Source: Gammaproteobacteria bacterium (lineage in GTDB: Bacteria; Pseudomonadota; Gammaproteobacteria; Chromatiales; Chromatiaceae). Taken from it: a stretch of DNA of 62,573 nucleotides. Under the pieces are notes generated by a model. It did no database searches, was not told where the DNA came from, and saw nothing but the letters and a program-made list of their open reading frames with translations. Within the stretch, counting starts at the first letter, position 1. Every line of letters starts with the position of its first letter. Of this stretch, positions 22,385-34,374 are shown in pieces. The DNA is taken from positions 1 to 62,573 of the forward strand of contig JAGRGY010000025.1 in NCBI GenBank assembly GCA_020445255.1, in the 5' to 3' direction. Both the position numbers and the translations under genes were made by a program.

Positions 22385-22611
22385 CTTTCCTTGTTGGGAT
22401 TAGACTCTGCCCCTGTAACGATAAACATAGCGGTTGCGGTCCGGATAACAGACAGAATCGCCACGCGCGGATCCACGACGCGTCGACGGTCAAATAGAGG
22501 GCCAGATGGCAGCACACGGGGCCGCAACCCGTTAAATCCAACGAATCGAATTGCGATCGCACCGGGCACGAGGGATCTGCGTGCAGGGGAGTGCTTTCGT
22601 TCCGGAATGCT

Positions 22612-23982
22612 ATGAACACCGACCTTTGGCAGCACTGCCTGGAACGCCTAGGGCATGAGATCCCTAACCAACAGTTCAACACCTGGATTCGACCACTGCA
22701 TTGTGTGCAGGAAGTAGATCGCATGCGTCTGATGGCGCCCAATGCCTTCGTGTTGGACTGGGTCAAGAAACACTATCTGGATCGACTGCGCGCCTATGTC
22801 AGCGATCTTGGCCACGGCGACACAATCGGCATCAGCCTCGAGATAGGCAGTGCACCGCGCGGCATCAATCCAACAGCAACAGCGGCGCCCAGCCCGGGCG
22901 CGATGACCGGCGCGTTGGTCAGCGAGCGGCGGTCGGCCGACGATGGCGCGCCGCCTCTCAAGGCCAACACCAATCCCGATTTCACGTTCGAAAGTTTCGT
23001 CGAAGGCAAGTCGAACCAACTCGCCCGCGCCGCCGGCATGCAGATTGGCGACAACCCGGGCAGCGTATTCAACCCGCTGTTCATCTATGGCGGCGTCGGA
23101 CTCGGCAAGACCCACCTGATGCAGGCGGTCGGTAACCGGCTGTTGCGAAACAATCCGAATGCGCGGGTGCTGTACATGCATTCGGAGGGATTTGTCGCCG
23201 AAATGGTGAAGGCGCTACAGCACGGTACCATCGATCAATTCAAACGCAGAATGCGCTCCGTGAACGCGCTGCTGATCGACGACGTGCAGTTTTTTGCCGG
23301 CAAAGAGCGTTCGCAGGAGGAATTCTTCCACACCTTCAACGCACTTTTTGAGTCGCAGCAACAGATCATCCTCACCAGCGACCGCTTCCCAAAAGAGGTA
23401 GACGGCCTGGAAGACCGACTCAAGTCACGATTTGGTTGGGGATTGACCGTCGCGGTAGAGCCTCCGGATCTCGAAACCCGGGTGGCGATCCTGAACAGCA
23501 AGGCGTGGCAGCTTTTCCAGGTTGAACTGCCCAGCGAAGTAGCCTTCTTCATCGGCAAACGCGTGCGTTCGAATATCCGCGAACTGGAAGGCGCACTGCG
23601 GCGCATCGTCGCCAACGCGCAATTCACGGGGCAGGAGATAACGATGGACCTGGCCAGCAATGCCCTGCGCGACATGATCGCCGCCCAGGACAAGCTGATC
23701 ACGATCGATAACATTCAACGGACGGTGGCCGAGTATTACAAAATCCGAACCTCGGACCTGGTATCCGCAAAACGCAGCCGCATGATTGCCAGACCGCGTC
23801 AGGTCGCGATGGCCCTTGCGAAAGAATTGACCAATCACAGCCTGCCGGAAATAGGAGACGCTTTCGGAGGCAAGGACCACACTACGGTGTTGTACGCCAC
23901 GCGAAAAGTGGCGGAGTTGAAGGAAGTCGATCAGCGGATTGCCGAAGACTACAACAACCTGTTGAAAACCCTGAGCAGTTGA
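22612..23982 (+). CDS. dnaA: chromosomal replication initiator protein DnaA
   Basis: AAA+ initiator that binds DnaA boxes and opens the origin. 456 aa. Domain I begins [13 protein letters not shown]; after a linker, domain III has Walker [12 protein letters not shown] and Walker [10 protein letters not shown]; domain IV has the DNA-binding signature [20 protein letters not shown] choose ATG 22612 because it aligns with the family start; a frame seven codons longer exists. First gene of the rightward dnaA-dnaN-recF-gyrB series. Confidence 0.97.
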   Translation: MNTDLWQHCLERLGHEIPNQQFNTWIRPLHCVQEVDRMRLMAPNAFVLDWVKKHYLDRLRAYVSDLGHGDTIGISLEIGSAPRGINPTATAAPSPGAMTGALVSERRSADDGAPPLKANTNPDFTFESFVEGKSNQLARAAGMQIGDNPGSVFNPLFIYGGVGLGKTHLMQAVGNRLLRNNPNARVLYMHSEGFVAEMVKALQHGTIDQFKRRMRSVNALLIDDVQFFAGKERSQEEFFHTFNALFESQQQIILTSDRFPKEVDGLEDRLKSRFGWGLTVAVEPPDLETRVAILNSKAWQLFQVELPSEVAFFIGKRVRSNIRELEGALRRIVANAQFTGQEITMDLASNALRDMIAAQDKLITIDNIQRTVAEYYKIRTSDLVSAKRSRMIARPRQVAMALAKELTNHSLPEIGDAFGGKDHTTVLYATRKVAELKEVDQRIAEDYNNLLKTLSS

Positions 23983-24028
23983 TGGGGGAAAAGGATGAAC
24001 GGAATCGTGAGATAGGCAGATTTGCTTG

Positions 24029-24200
24029 TTATTCACAAAAGACTGACAACCCATCAAGCCGCAAAATGGCCGTTAATCACCGCTTTAAAATTACTTAAGA
24101 TGCTGTTTTTAAATTGAAAAATGACTTAATACACAGAATCGCTTAGTCCTAATAACAAAAACAGGTTTTAAATAAGAATCTTTTTTAACTACTGGCCAAC
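24029..24200. other. candidate oriC / DNA-unwinding region between dnaA and dnaN
   Basis: The 233-base dnaA-dnaN gap has a consensus DnaA box TTATTCACA at 24029-24037 and a one-mismatch box TAATACACA at 24127-24135. Counting by eye, 24061-24180 has 35 G/C of 120 (29%), in a window otherwise strongly GC-rich, and ends in a run resembling the AT-rich 13-mers of E. coli oriC (AATCTTTTTTAA). This makes it the best duplex-unwinding candidate seen here. Few boxes were found, so the call is tentative. Confidence 0.5.
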
Positions 24201-24215
24201 CGGAGAAGAGGCAGC

Positions 24216-25316
24216 ATGAAAATCAGTGCGAACCGGGACGACCTGCTCAGACCATTGCAGCAGGTCGTTAGCGTCGTTGAACGCAGGCAGACCCTGCCAA
24301 TCTTGGCTAATGTGCTGATTGCTATAGAAAATTCTAAAATGACGCTGACGGCCACCGATCTTGAAGTGGAGTTGCGAACTCAGACGCAGGTGGAAGCAAA
24401 GGGAGAAGCGGAATTCACGTTGCCGGCGCGCAAGTTCCTGGACATCTGCAAGGCACTACCGGATGGCGCGGGGATCACGATAGACATCGACAGTGACAAG
24501 GCGACCATTCGATCCGGGCGGGGTCGCTATACCCTGGGGATGTTGCCTGCCCAGGATTATCCGAACATCGAACCGGCCAAGGCGGGCGAGCGCTTCTCGG
24601 TGTCCGTCGGTGTACTGAAGCGGTTGATAGAAAAAACGCAGTTTGCGATGGCACAGCAGGACGTTCGCTACTACCTGAATGGCCTGCTTTTGGAGATTCG
24701 AGGAGGCCGGGTCAGGGCAGTGGCGACGGACGGTCATCGCCTGGCGCTGTGTGATGCGACATTCGACGGAACGTTGGGAGCGGATATCCAGGTGATCTTG
24801 CCACGCAAGGCCGTTACCGAACTCGGTCGCCTGCTGGATGGTGGCGACGATGAGGTGAATATCGAGATCAGTGCCAGCCATATTCGCGTCAATCTTGCCG
24901 ATACGAGTTTTACGAGCAAACTGATCGACGGTCGTTTTCCCGATTACGAACGGGTCATGCCGAACGGGGAAACCGCGATGATGCTCGCTGCCAAGGATGT
25001 GTTGCGGCAGGCCTTGGCGCGGACGGCGATTCTGTCCAACGAGAAGTACCGCGGGATCCGTTTTCGGCTGAGTTCAGGCCTGCTGCACCTGCAGGCGCAC
25101 AATCCGGAACAGGACGAGGCCGAAGAGGAGATCGAGGTCGACTACGGTGGGCCGGAACTGACGATTGGGTTCAATGTCGGCTACCTCCTGGACGTACTGG
25201 GGGTCCTGGATGGAGAAGAGGTCGAGATGGCCGTGATCGACTCTAATTCGAGTGCGTTGCTGACGCACAAGGATTCGACCGAATGTCGCTACGTGGTGAT
25301 GCCGATGCGTTTGTAG
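24216..25316 (+). CDS. dnaN: DNA polymerase III beta sliding clamp
   Basis: Ring-shaped processivity clamp. 366 aa, same as E. coli. Three repeated clamp folds; the N-terminus MKISANRDDLLRPLQQVVSVVERRQTLPIL and the C-terminus ending CRYVVMPMRL are diagnostic. A GGAGAAGAGG purine run precedes the ATG. Follows the AT-rich intergenic tract after dnaA. Confidence 0.97.
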   Translation: MKISANRDDLLRPLQQVVSVVERRQTLPILANVLIAIENSKMTLTATDLEVELRTQTQVEAKGEAEFTLPARKFLDICKALPDGAGITIDIDSDKATIRSGRGRYTLGMLPAQDYPNIEPAKAGERFSVSVGVLKRLIEKTQFAMAQQDVRYYLNGLLLEIRGGRVRAVATDGHRLALCDATFDGTLGADIQVILPRKAVTELGRLLDGGDDEVNIEISASHIRVNLADTSFTSKLIDGRFPDYERVMPNGETAMMLAAKDVLRQALARTAILSNEKYRGIRFRLSSGLLHLQAHNPEQDEAEEEIEVDYGGPELTIGFNVGYLLDVLGVLDGEEVEMAVIDSNSSALLTHKDSTECRYVVMPMRL

Positions 25317-25471
25317 CGAGTCTAATACGGACGTGGTCACGACGGATTGTCGTAGAAACGCATGATGAGGGGCCGGATGGTCCCTCTTTCTTTTTCCGGG
25401 TCGAAGATCTTCTGAGAGTCGGAGGGTAGTGTGCCGGTAAGGTAGATGGAAGGGTTGCAGAAAAGGAAAAT

Positions 25472-26560
25472 GTGGTGCGCATCCTCGAATTGAAGGTCGA
25501 AGACCTGAGGATTCTGGACGGGCTGGACATCAACCCGGGTACGGGAATCAATTTCTTCGTCGGTGGAAACGGCGAAGGAAAGACGACCCTCCTCGAGGCA
25601 ATCTATCTGGCTGGGAGGGGACGATCGTTCCGCCACCCGATGGCAGGTCCGATGATCCGCCACGGCAAGGAAGCGACAACGGTATTTGTGCGCATGGTTG
25701 AAGACGGATCGACAGGGAACGTGCGCTCGCTGGGGGTGAGACGAAGTCGTGGCGGGCTGTCTTGTCGCTTGGACGGCAAAGACGTCGATAAGCGATCGAT
25801 ACTCGCGGCAGCGTTGCCAACGCAATGGATAAGCTCGCAACCGCAGGTGTTGCTGGAGAGTGGTCCTGGTGTGAGAAGAAGATTCTTCGATATGGGATTG
25901 TTCCACGTGGAACAGGACTACCTGTCGGCGTACGCAGCAGCCAATCGCATGCTGAAGCAGCGTAACGCCGCGTTGAAATCCAGAGACCACCGCGCATTGG
26001 TGGCCTGGGATAAACCGTTCGCGGAGGCAGCGGAACGGTTGCATGACTATCGGAAACCCTACGTCGAGTCCGTAGTTCAGCGGCTGAAGACCCTTCTAAA
26101 AGCGTGGGAAGTCAATTTTTCAGTCGACGGTCGCTATCGACCGGGTTGGGACCAGGATGAGGGGCTTGTGGAACAGTTGCGTCGAAAAAGGGAGCAGGAG
26201 TTTCTGCACGGCTTCACGCAGGTCGGCCCGCAACGCGCGGACATCGAATTTGTGTCTCAAGAGGTACCGGCGGACCGCATTCTCTCGCGGGGCCAGGAGA
26301 AGCTCGTTGTCTTTGCACTGAATTTGGCGCAGATCGATGAACTTGCGGAGCGTAGGCAGGTGAAACCAATACTCCTGGTCGATGACCTGGGCGCCGAACT
26401 CGATGAGCGGAACAGGCGTCGACTACTTGAAGAGATAGCTGCCAGAAATATCCAGTCTTTCGTCACGGGCATCGTCCCACCGCCGGCAATCAACCCGGAG
26501 CACGTCGCAGGGATCACGATGTTCCACGTGGAACACGGCAATGCGACGGTCGTGAACTGA
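25472..26560 (+). CDS. recF: DNA replication and repair protein RecF
   Basis: SMC-like ATPase that directs RecA loading at gaps. 362 aa. Walker A GGNGEGKTT (about 31-39), signature LSRGQEKLVV, Walker B ILLVDDLGAELD. The start is GTG 25472 (or the next GTG), with AGGAAA upstream; no in-frame ATG precedes the conserved core. The gene contains two parS palindromes in the same frame, each translating as FHVE (residues ~144-147 and ~351-354). It is 155 bases after dnaN. Confidence 0.96.
   Translation: MVRILELKVEDLRILDGLDINPGTGINFFVGGNGEGKTTLLEAIYLAGRGRSFRHPMAGPMIRHGKEATTVFVRMVEDGSTGNVRSLGVRRSRGGLSCRLDGKDVDKRSILAAALPTQWISSQPQVLLESGPGVRRRFFDMGLFHVEQDYLSAYAAANRMLKQRNAALKSRDHRALVAWDKPFAEAAERLHDYRKPYVESVVQRLKTLLKAWEVNFSVDGRYRPGWDQDEGLVEQLRRKREQEFLHGFTQVGPQRADIEFVSQEVPADRILSRGQEKLVVFALNLAQIDELAERRQVKPILLVDDLGAELDERNRRRLLEEIAARNIQSFVTGIVPPPAINPEHVAGITMFHVEHGNATVVN
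25899..25914. promoter_or_regulatory. parS: parS site 1 (inside recF)
   Basis: TGTTCCACGTGGAACA, a perfect 16-bp palindrome matching the parS consensus known from Pseudomonas and related bacteria. It lies within 3.3 kb of dnaA, and parAB is in the window. Confidence 0.88.
26520..26535. promoter_or_regulatory. parS: parS site 2 (3' end of recF)
   Basis: A second exact copy of the 16-bp palindrome TGTTCCACGTGGAACA, 621 bases after the first, near the recF stop. Two identical perfect copies cannot be chance. Confidence 0.88.
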
Positions 26561-29431
<2,871 letters not shown>

Positions 29432-29473
29432 GCGGTTTTCCATGGCGCCCGCCGACGTGCGGCGTCGTGCAGG

Positions 29474-29494
29474 TTATCCACGGAGTTTTTCACA
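29474..29494 (+). promoter_or_regulatory. two one-mismatch DnaA boxes after gyrB
   Basis: TTATCCACG (29474-29482) and TTTTTCACA (29486-29494) each differ from TTATNCACA by one base and are three bases apart, 40 bases after the gyrB stop. They may titrate DnaA or be chance matches. Confidence 0.3.
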
Positions 29495-29576
29495 GGGCAT
29501 TCGGGGGCACACCCGCCAGGAACAGATTTCCTATACCTGCTTGCTGGCAGAGGGATGTTCGGACTTATGCTTCAAA

Positions 29577-29597
29577 AGTAAGCGATCACTTACGATA
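29577..29597. repeat. short inverted repeat at the plsC 3' end, sharing a 10-mer with the dnaA upstream repeat
   Basis: GTAAG (29578-29582) and CTTAC (29589-29593) form a small inverted repeat around the plsC stop codon. ACTTACGATA (29588-29597) is identical to the right arm of the repeat at 22309-22336. Confidence 0.4.
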
Positions 29598-30318
29598 CAT
29601 TGATTGAATCAGGCATCCTTTCCACTTCCGCCTCGATCCAGTTTTCGACGTCGCGCATGATGTCGGCGGCCTTGCGCCCGGACGTCTGGATCGGTGCACC
29701 AACCTTCAACTGGATGGTTCCGGGATACTTTTTCACACCCCGGCGGCGCCAGAACACCCCGGCGTTATGGGCGATCGGCACGACCGGTACGCCGGTGCGC
29801 TCTGCCAACACGCCGCCGCCCATGCCGTATTTCCGGTGTTCACCCGGCGCGGTGCGCGTGCCTTCCGGAAAGATCACCACGTAACGACCGAGGTCCAGCA
29901 TGGCCTTACCGTCATCGACGACCTTGAACACGGCCTTTCGCCCGGCCGAGCGGTCGATCGGTATCGAGCGCGCATATCGCAGGCCCCAGCCGAAGATTGG
30001 TACCCGCAACAGCTCGCGCTTAAGGACCCACGACTGCGCCGGCGGCAGGATCCCGCGCAGCCCCATCGTCTCCCAGGTCGACTGGTGTTTCGACATGATG
30101 ATGCACGGTCCGTCCGGCAGGTTTTCGGCCCCTTCCATCCGGTAACCCAGTCCACAGATGACGCGCTGCAGCCACAGATTGGTCGATCCCCAGGCGGTCG
30201 CGGCGCGGTCGCTGAACGAACCGGGCAGGAACCATCCGAGCAGCGCGATCAGCAGGCCGAACACCACCACCGACAGCACCATTGCGACAAAATAGATCAG
30301 CGAGCGCAACAGGATCAT
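29590..30318 (-). CDS. plsC: 1-acyl-sn-glycerol-3-phosphate acyltransferase
   Basis: Acylates lysophosphatidic acid to phosphatidic acid at the inner membrane. 242 aa, with an N-terminal membrane helix (residues ~7-30). Motif I reads KHQSTWET, so the usual HX4D is HX4E (His78, Glu83), a variant I recognise from several proteobacterial members; the [11 protein letters not shown] motif III is intact. Overlaps the phosphatase gene upstream by 4 bases, so the two are probably co-transcribed, as often seen with glyS and gmhB. Confidence 0.9.
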   Translation of the reverse strand: MILLRSLIYFVAMVLSVVVFGLLIALLGWFLPGSFSDRAATAWGSTNLWLQRVICGLGYRMEGAENLPDGPCIIMSKHQSTWETMGLRGILPPAQSWVLKRELLRVPIFGWGLRYARSIPIDRSAGRKAVFKVVDDGKAMLDLGRYVVIFPEGTRTAPGEHRKYGMGGGVLAERTGVPVVPIAHNAGVFWRRRGVKKYPGTIQLKVGAPIQTSGRKAADIMRDVENWIEAEVERMPDSINVS

Positions 30319-30887
30319 GGGACCGGCCTCACGGCGAGGATCTGCTCAACGGCCTCGCCCAGGTCCGCGAACACGCGACACGCCGACCCCAGATCCGGCG
30401 ACTCGGCAAGCGTGCGTTCCCCGCGACCGGTGCGGACCAGACACGGCCTCGCACGTGCGGCCTGCGCAGCACCAACGTCGCAGGCGCTGTCGCCGATGAC
30501 GGGTACCCTGTCCAGCGCAACCGACAATCGTAGCGCGGCTGACCGCAAGAGCCCCGGGGCCGGCTTGCGGCAACTGCATCCCGCGTCGGCTGAATGTGGG
30601 CAGAAGAAGATCCCGTCGACGTGCCCGCCGACCCGCGCCAACGCCTGCTGCAGGCGCCCGTGAATACGGTTCAGCTCGTGCACCGGGAGTCTGCCGTCGC
30701 CGACCCCCGGTTGATTGCTGGCGAGCGCAACCAGCACCCCCGCGTGGTTGAGTCGTGCGATCGCCTCGAGACTGCCTTCGATCGGCACCCAGTCTTCCGC
30801 TGTTTCTACGCCGCCCTCACGTCGCTCGTTGATCACGCCGTCCCGGCCCAGGATGACGAGTTTTGGCAGCGGACCCATAGCAGTCAC
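30315..30887 (-). CDS. gmhB: GmhB-like HAD phosphatase, nucleophilic Asp replaced by Gly
   Basis: Family: D-glycero-beta-D-manno-heptose-1,7-bisphosphate 7-phosphatase of LPS core heptose synthesis. 190 aa. The zinc-loop motif CPHSADAGCSCRKPAPG and the later GDSACDVGAA motif are present. HAD motif I, normally DRDGVIN, reads GRDGVIN here: Gly14 (codon GGC, 30846-30848) stands where the phosphoryl-accepting Asp belongs, while the general-acid Asp16 is kept. One base change from GAC would explain it. The protein would be inactive as a phosphatase unless this is a sequencing error. Sits in a plsC-gmhB-mazG-glyS-glyQ run. Confidence 0.85.
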   Translation of the reverse strand: MTAMGPLPKLVILGRDGVINERREGGVETAEDWVPIEGSLEAIARLNHAGVLVALASNQPGVGDGRLPVHELNRIHGRLQQALARVGGHVDGIFFCPHSADAGCSCRKPAPGLLRSAALRLSVALDRVPVIGDSACDVGAAQAARARPCLVRTGRGERTLAESPDLGSACRVFADLGEAVEQILAVRPVP

Positions 30888-30920
30888 CCGAGCCCGTATC
30901 CAATGCCGCGGCCTGGCAAC

Positions 30921-31265
30921 TCAATCCACATCGCGAAACTCGGAGACGCGGATGCGCCCGTCGACCATGCGCGACTCCCGCTGCATCAACGTCTCCATCT
31001 TCTGCCAGAAGGCCTGCTTGAGATCGAGTTGCGCCGCGATATCCGTGCCCATGACGAGGATCAGCAGGTCGGCCAGTTCTTCCGCCAGGGCAGCTGCGGG
31101 CTTGCCCTTGGTCACGCACGCCGACACCTCACCGAGTTCCTCGGCCATCAGCGCGATGCGGTAGGTCAGCTCCTCGCCGCCGGTATTGCGGAAATCGTGC
31201 TTGTCGTGGAACGCCTGCACGGCCGCCATCATCGCGTCCCACGAATCCCGGCTGTGCGCCTGCAC
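30921..31265 (-). CDS. MazG-like nucleotide pyrophosphohydrolase domain protein
   Basis: 114 aa. An all-helical MazG-type fold: MAEELGEVSAC supplies the EExxE metal ligands and ELADLLILVMG the ExxxD pair. Single-domain, so closer to MazG-like house-cleaning NTP pyrophosphatases than to full MazG. Start is GTG at 31263-31265, two bases after the glyS stop, so translation is probably coupled to glyS. Substrate not predictable. Confidence 0.8.
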   Translation of the reverse strand: MQAHSRDSWDAMMAAVQAFHDKHDFRNTGGEELTYRIALMAEELGEVSACVTKGKPAAALAEELADLLILVMGTDIAAQLDLKQAFWQKMETLMQRESRMVDGRIRVSEFRDVD

Positions 31266-31267
31266 GG

Positions 31268-33346
31268 CTACACCTGCAGCGCCGAGATGTCGGCGACCTG
31301 GAGGAATTGCTGTGCCAGCGACTGCAGCATCGCGAGACGGTTGTCCCTCACTTCGGGTTTTTCGGCCATGACCATGACGTCGTCGAAGAATCTGTCGACC
31401 GGCTCGCGCAGATGCGACAAGGCCTGTAGCGTCGCACCGTAGTTGGCATCCGCCATCAGCGGCGCGATGCGTCCAGCGACCGCGGTGACCTGGTCTGCCA
31501 GCTCCTTTTCCGCCGTCAACTCGAACAGCGACGGGTCGATGCCTGCCGGGATGGTGCCGTCCACCTTCTTCAGGATATTCGAGATGCGCTTGTTCGCGGC
31601 AGCCAACGCCTCGGCCTCTGGCAGATCGCGGAAATCACTCACCGCGCGCACGCGATGTTCGAAGTCCGCGATCGACTCCGGATGCACGGCCGCCACGGCC
31701 TCGAATACCTCGAGCGGTGTGCCGGCGTCCAGATACAGACCCTTGAGCCGCTCGAGCATGAACCCGTACACGGCCTGCACCGTACCTTGTTCCTTGACCG
31801 ACTCGCCGAGATGGTCCTCGGCCGCGGCCAGCAGCCAGCGCAGGTTGAGTGGCAGTGCGTGCTCGCGCAGGATGCGCAGCGCGCCGAGTGCGGCACGCCG
31901 CAACGCGAACGGGTCCTTGTCGCCGCTTGGCCGCATACCGACACCAAAGATCCCGACCAGCGTATCGATACGCTCGGCCAGGGCGATCGCAATGCCGGTA
32001 CGCGATTGCGGCAGCTGGTCACCGGAAAAGCGCGGCATGTAAAACTCGTCCATCGCCTGCGCCACTTCCTCGGGCTCGCCGTCACGCCGCGCCTGGTAGC
32101 GGCCCATGATGCCCTGCATTTCCGGGAACTCGAACACCATGTCGGTCATCAGGTCACAGCGACTCAGTTCGCCGGCGCGGCGCGCGAGCACGCGGTCCCC
32201 GCCGATGTGATCGGCGATCAGCTCGGCCAGCGCGGCGACCCGGTCCGACTTGTCGCGCATGCTGCCCAGCCCCTTCTGGAACACCACATGATCGAGGCGC
32301 CCGAGATGGTCGGCCAGGCGCTTCCTGCCGTCCTGCTCCCAAAAGAACATCGCATCGGCGAGGCGAGGCCGGACCACGCGTTCGTTGCCTGCGCGAATCA
32401 GCTCAGGTTGCGGACTGTCGATGTTGGCGATCGTGACGAACTGGTTCATCAGCGTGCCGTCGCGATCGAACAACGGAAAGTATTTCTGGTTCGACTTCAT
32501 CGTCGCGACCAGCGCCTCCTGCGGGACCGACAGGAAACGCGCCTCGAACGCACCGACGATCGGGCATGGCCACTCGTTCAGCGCGGTGACCTCGTCGAGC
32601 AGCGCGTCGTCCAGGTCCGCGCGCCCGGCAAGGGCCTTCGCGGCCTCTTCCACGAACGCTCGGATACGCGCCCTGCGCGTATCGAAGTGAGCAACTACTT
32701 TGCCGAGAGACTCGAGTACTTCGGCATAGTCCTCCGGGTTGTACAGGGTTATCGCGGCCGGATGGTGGAACCGGTGGCCGAAGGTGACATTGCCGGCCTG
32801 CGCGTCGAGCAGGGTACAGGGGACGACCTTGTCGCCAAGCAGAAACACCAGCCAGTGGACCGGGCGCACGAACTGGGCCTCGGACGTGCCCCAGCGCATA
32901 CGTTTCGGGATCGGCAGCCGGTTGAGCGCGTTCTCGGCGATCCCCGGCAGCAGCTCGGCGACCGGGCGACCCGGCTGACGCACCTGGTAGACCAGCCAGC
33001 TGCCCTTGTCGGTCTCCTGCCTCTGCAGCTGGTCGACCGTGGCACCGCACGACCGCGCAAAGCCCTCGGCGGCCTTGGTCGGCCTGCCGTCGGCGTCGAA
33101 GGCGGCCTGCAGTGCCGGCCCACGGCGCTCGACATCCCGATCCGGCTGCGCGACGGCGCAGTCGAGCACCAGCAGCGCGAGTCGCCTCGGCGTGGCGTAC
33201 GGGGTCACACCGCCGTGCGTCAGCCCCGCGTCGTCGAGTCCGCGGACGAATTCCGCGGCGAGCGCCTCCGACAGGCGGCGCAGCGCGTTGGGTGGCAGTT
33301 CCTCGGTTCCCAGCTCGAACAGCAGGTTGGCCGTGCCGTCAGCCAT
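31268..33346 (-). CDS. glyS: glycine-tRNA ligase beta subunit
   Basis: Beta subunit of the alpha2-beta2 bacterial glycyl-tRNA synthetase. 692 aa. The N-terminus [12 protein letters not shown] and the HD-domain-like middle ([19 protein letters not shown]) are diagnostic, and a DALR-type anticodon-binding region is at the C-terminus. ATG 33344-33346 is chosen because GGGAGGTG lies 5-6 bases upstream and the family starts here; the frame continues upstream through glyQ without meaning. Overlaps glyQ by 8 bases. Confidence 0.97.
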   Translation of the reverse strand: MADGTANLLFELGTEELPPNALRRLSEALAAEFVRGLDDAGLTHGGVTPYATPRRLALLVLDCAVAQPDRDVERRGPALQAAFDADGRPTKAAEGFARSCGATVDQLQRQETDKGSWLVYQVRQPGRPVAELLPGIAENALNRLPIPKRMRWGTSEAQFVRPVHWLVFLLGDKVVPCTLLDAQAGNVTFGHRFHHPAAITLYNPEDYAEVLESLGKVVAHFDTRRARIRAFVEEAAKALAGRADLDDALLDEVTALNEWPCPIVGAFEARFLSVPQEALVATMKSNQKYFPLFDRDGTLMNQFVTIANIDSPQPELIRAGNERVVRPRLADAMFFWEQDGRKRLADHLGRLDHVVFQKGLGSMRDKSDRVAALAELIADHIGGDRVLARRAGELSRCDLMTDMVFEFPEMQGIMGRYQARRDGEPEEVAQAMDEFYMPRFSGDQLPQSRTGIAIALAERIDTLVGIFGVGMRPSGDKDPFALRRAALGALRILREHALPLNLRWLLAAAEDHLGESVKEQGTVQAVYGFMLERLKGLYLDAGTPLEVFEAVAAVHPESIADFEHRVRAVSDFRDLPEAEALAAANKRISNILKKVDGTIPAGIDPSLFELTAEKELADQVTAVAGRIAPLMADANYGATLQALSHLREPVDRFFDDVMVMAEKPEVRDNRLAMLQSLAQQFLQVADISALQV

Positions 33347-34262
33347 TGGCCACCTCCCGTGACGCCGCGACCATCGGGAAGCCGAGTGCCTCGCGGGCGT
33401 CGTAGTAGGCCTGCGCCACGGCACGCGCGAGCGTGCGCACCTTCAGGATGTAACGCTGCCGTTCGCTGACCGATATCGCGTGACGCGCATCCAGCAGGTT
33501 GAACGCATGCGAGGCCTTCAGCACCTGCTCGTACGCCGGCAGCGCCAGCTTGGCTTCGATCAGGCGGTTCGAGTCTTTTTCGCACTGGTCGAACAGCTTG
33601 AACAGGAAATCGACGTCGGCATGCTCGAAGTTGTAGGCCGATTGTTCGACCTCGTTCTGGTGGAACACGTCGCGATAGGTCACGGGTCCCTGCGGCCCGT
33701 GCGTCCAGACCAGGTCGAACACCGACTCGACGCCCTGCAGGTACATCGCGATACGTTCGAGGCCGTACGTGATCTCGCCGGTCACCGGCCGGCAATCCAG
33801 GCCGCCGACCTGCTGGAAGTACGTGAACTGGGTGACCTCCATGCCGTTCAACCAGACCTCCCAGCCCAGACCCCAGGCACCGAGCGTCGGCGACTCCCAG
33901 TTGTCCTCGACAAAGCGGATGTCATGCACCAGCGGGTCGATGCCCATCATCTTCAGCGAACCGAGATACAGGTCCTGGATGTCGATCGGCGACGGCTTCA
34001 TGACGACCTGGAACTGGTAGTAGTGCTGCAGCCGGTTGGGGTTCTCGCCGTAGCGTCCGTCGGTCGGCCGGCGTGACGGCTGCACGTAAGCGGCATTCCA
34101 GGGCTCGGGCCCGATCGAACGCAGGAAGGTCGCGGTATGGAAGGTGCCGGCGCCCATCTCCATGTCGTAAGGCTGCAGCACCGCACAACCCTGGTCGGCC
34201 CAGTATTTCTGCAGGGCGAAAATCAGGCCCTGAAACGTCGAGACGTCCGCGGCATCGTTCAT
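33339..34262 (-). CDS. glyQ: glycine-tRNA ligase alpha subunit
   Basis: Catalytic class II core of glycyl-tRNA synthetase. 307 aa. [15 protein letters not shown] at the N-terminus, [17 protein letters not shown] (motif 2 region) and [18 protein letters not shown] are nearly invariant family sequences. First gene of the leftward glyQ-glyS-mazG-gmhB-plsC group. Confidence 0.98.
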   Translation of the reverse strand: MNDAADVSTFQGLIFALQKYWADQGCAVLQPYDMEMGAGTFHTATFLRSIGPEPWNAAYVQPSRRPTDGRYGENPNRLQHYYQFQVVMKPSPIDIQDLYLGSLKMMGIDPLVHDIRFVEDNWESPTLGAWGLGWEVWLNGMEVTQFTYFQQVGGLDCRPVTGEITYGLERIAMYLQGVESVFDLVWTHGPQGPVTYRDVFHQNEVEQSAYNFEHADVDFLFKLFDQCEKDSNRLIEAKLALPAYEQVLKASHAFNLLDARHAISVSERQRYILKVRTLARAVAQAYYDAREALGFPMVAASREVANG

Positions 34263-34307
34263 GTGTGTCGAAAACCCGTGTCAGCGAAGCATTGGCGAGA
34301 GCCGGTG

Positions 34308-34313
34308 ATTATA
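34308..34313 (-). promoter_or_regulatory. -10 element of glyQ
   Basis: ATTATA on the plus strand, i.e. perfect TATAAT on the minus strand, about 46 bases ahead of glyQ. The -35 region is poor. Confidence 0.45.
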
Positions 34314-34336
34314 CAGCCCGACAGCCTGTCTATCTT

Positions 34337-34342
34337 TATAAT
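34337..34342 (+). promoter_or_regulatory. -10 element of the PP-loop gene
   Basis: Perfect TATAAT 33 bases before the ATG at 34375. It lies 24 bases from the divergent glyQ -10, so the two promoters are back to back and may interfere. Confidence 0.45.
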
Positions 34343-34374
34343 CAAACGCTTTTCAATGCGCTTCGCGGTATTCG

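Larger units (their letters stand above)
22111..22611. other. rpmH-dnaA intergenic region (501 bases)
   Basis: Holds the leftward rpmH promoter, a 10-bp inverted repeat, one consensus DnaA box and presumably the dnaA promoter. The stretch 22305-22450 is visibly richer in A+T than the flanks. No open frame here resembles a protein. In pseudomonads this interval contains an origin; only one good DnaA box was found by eye. Confidence 0.6.
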
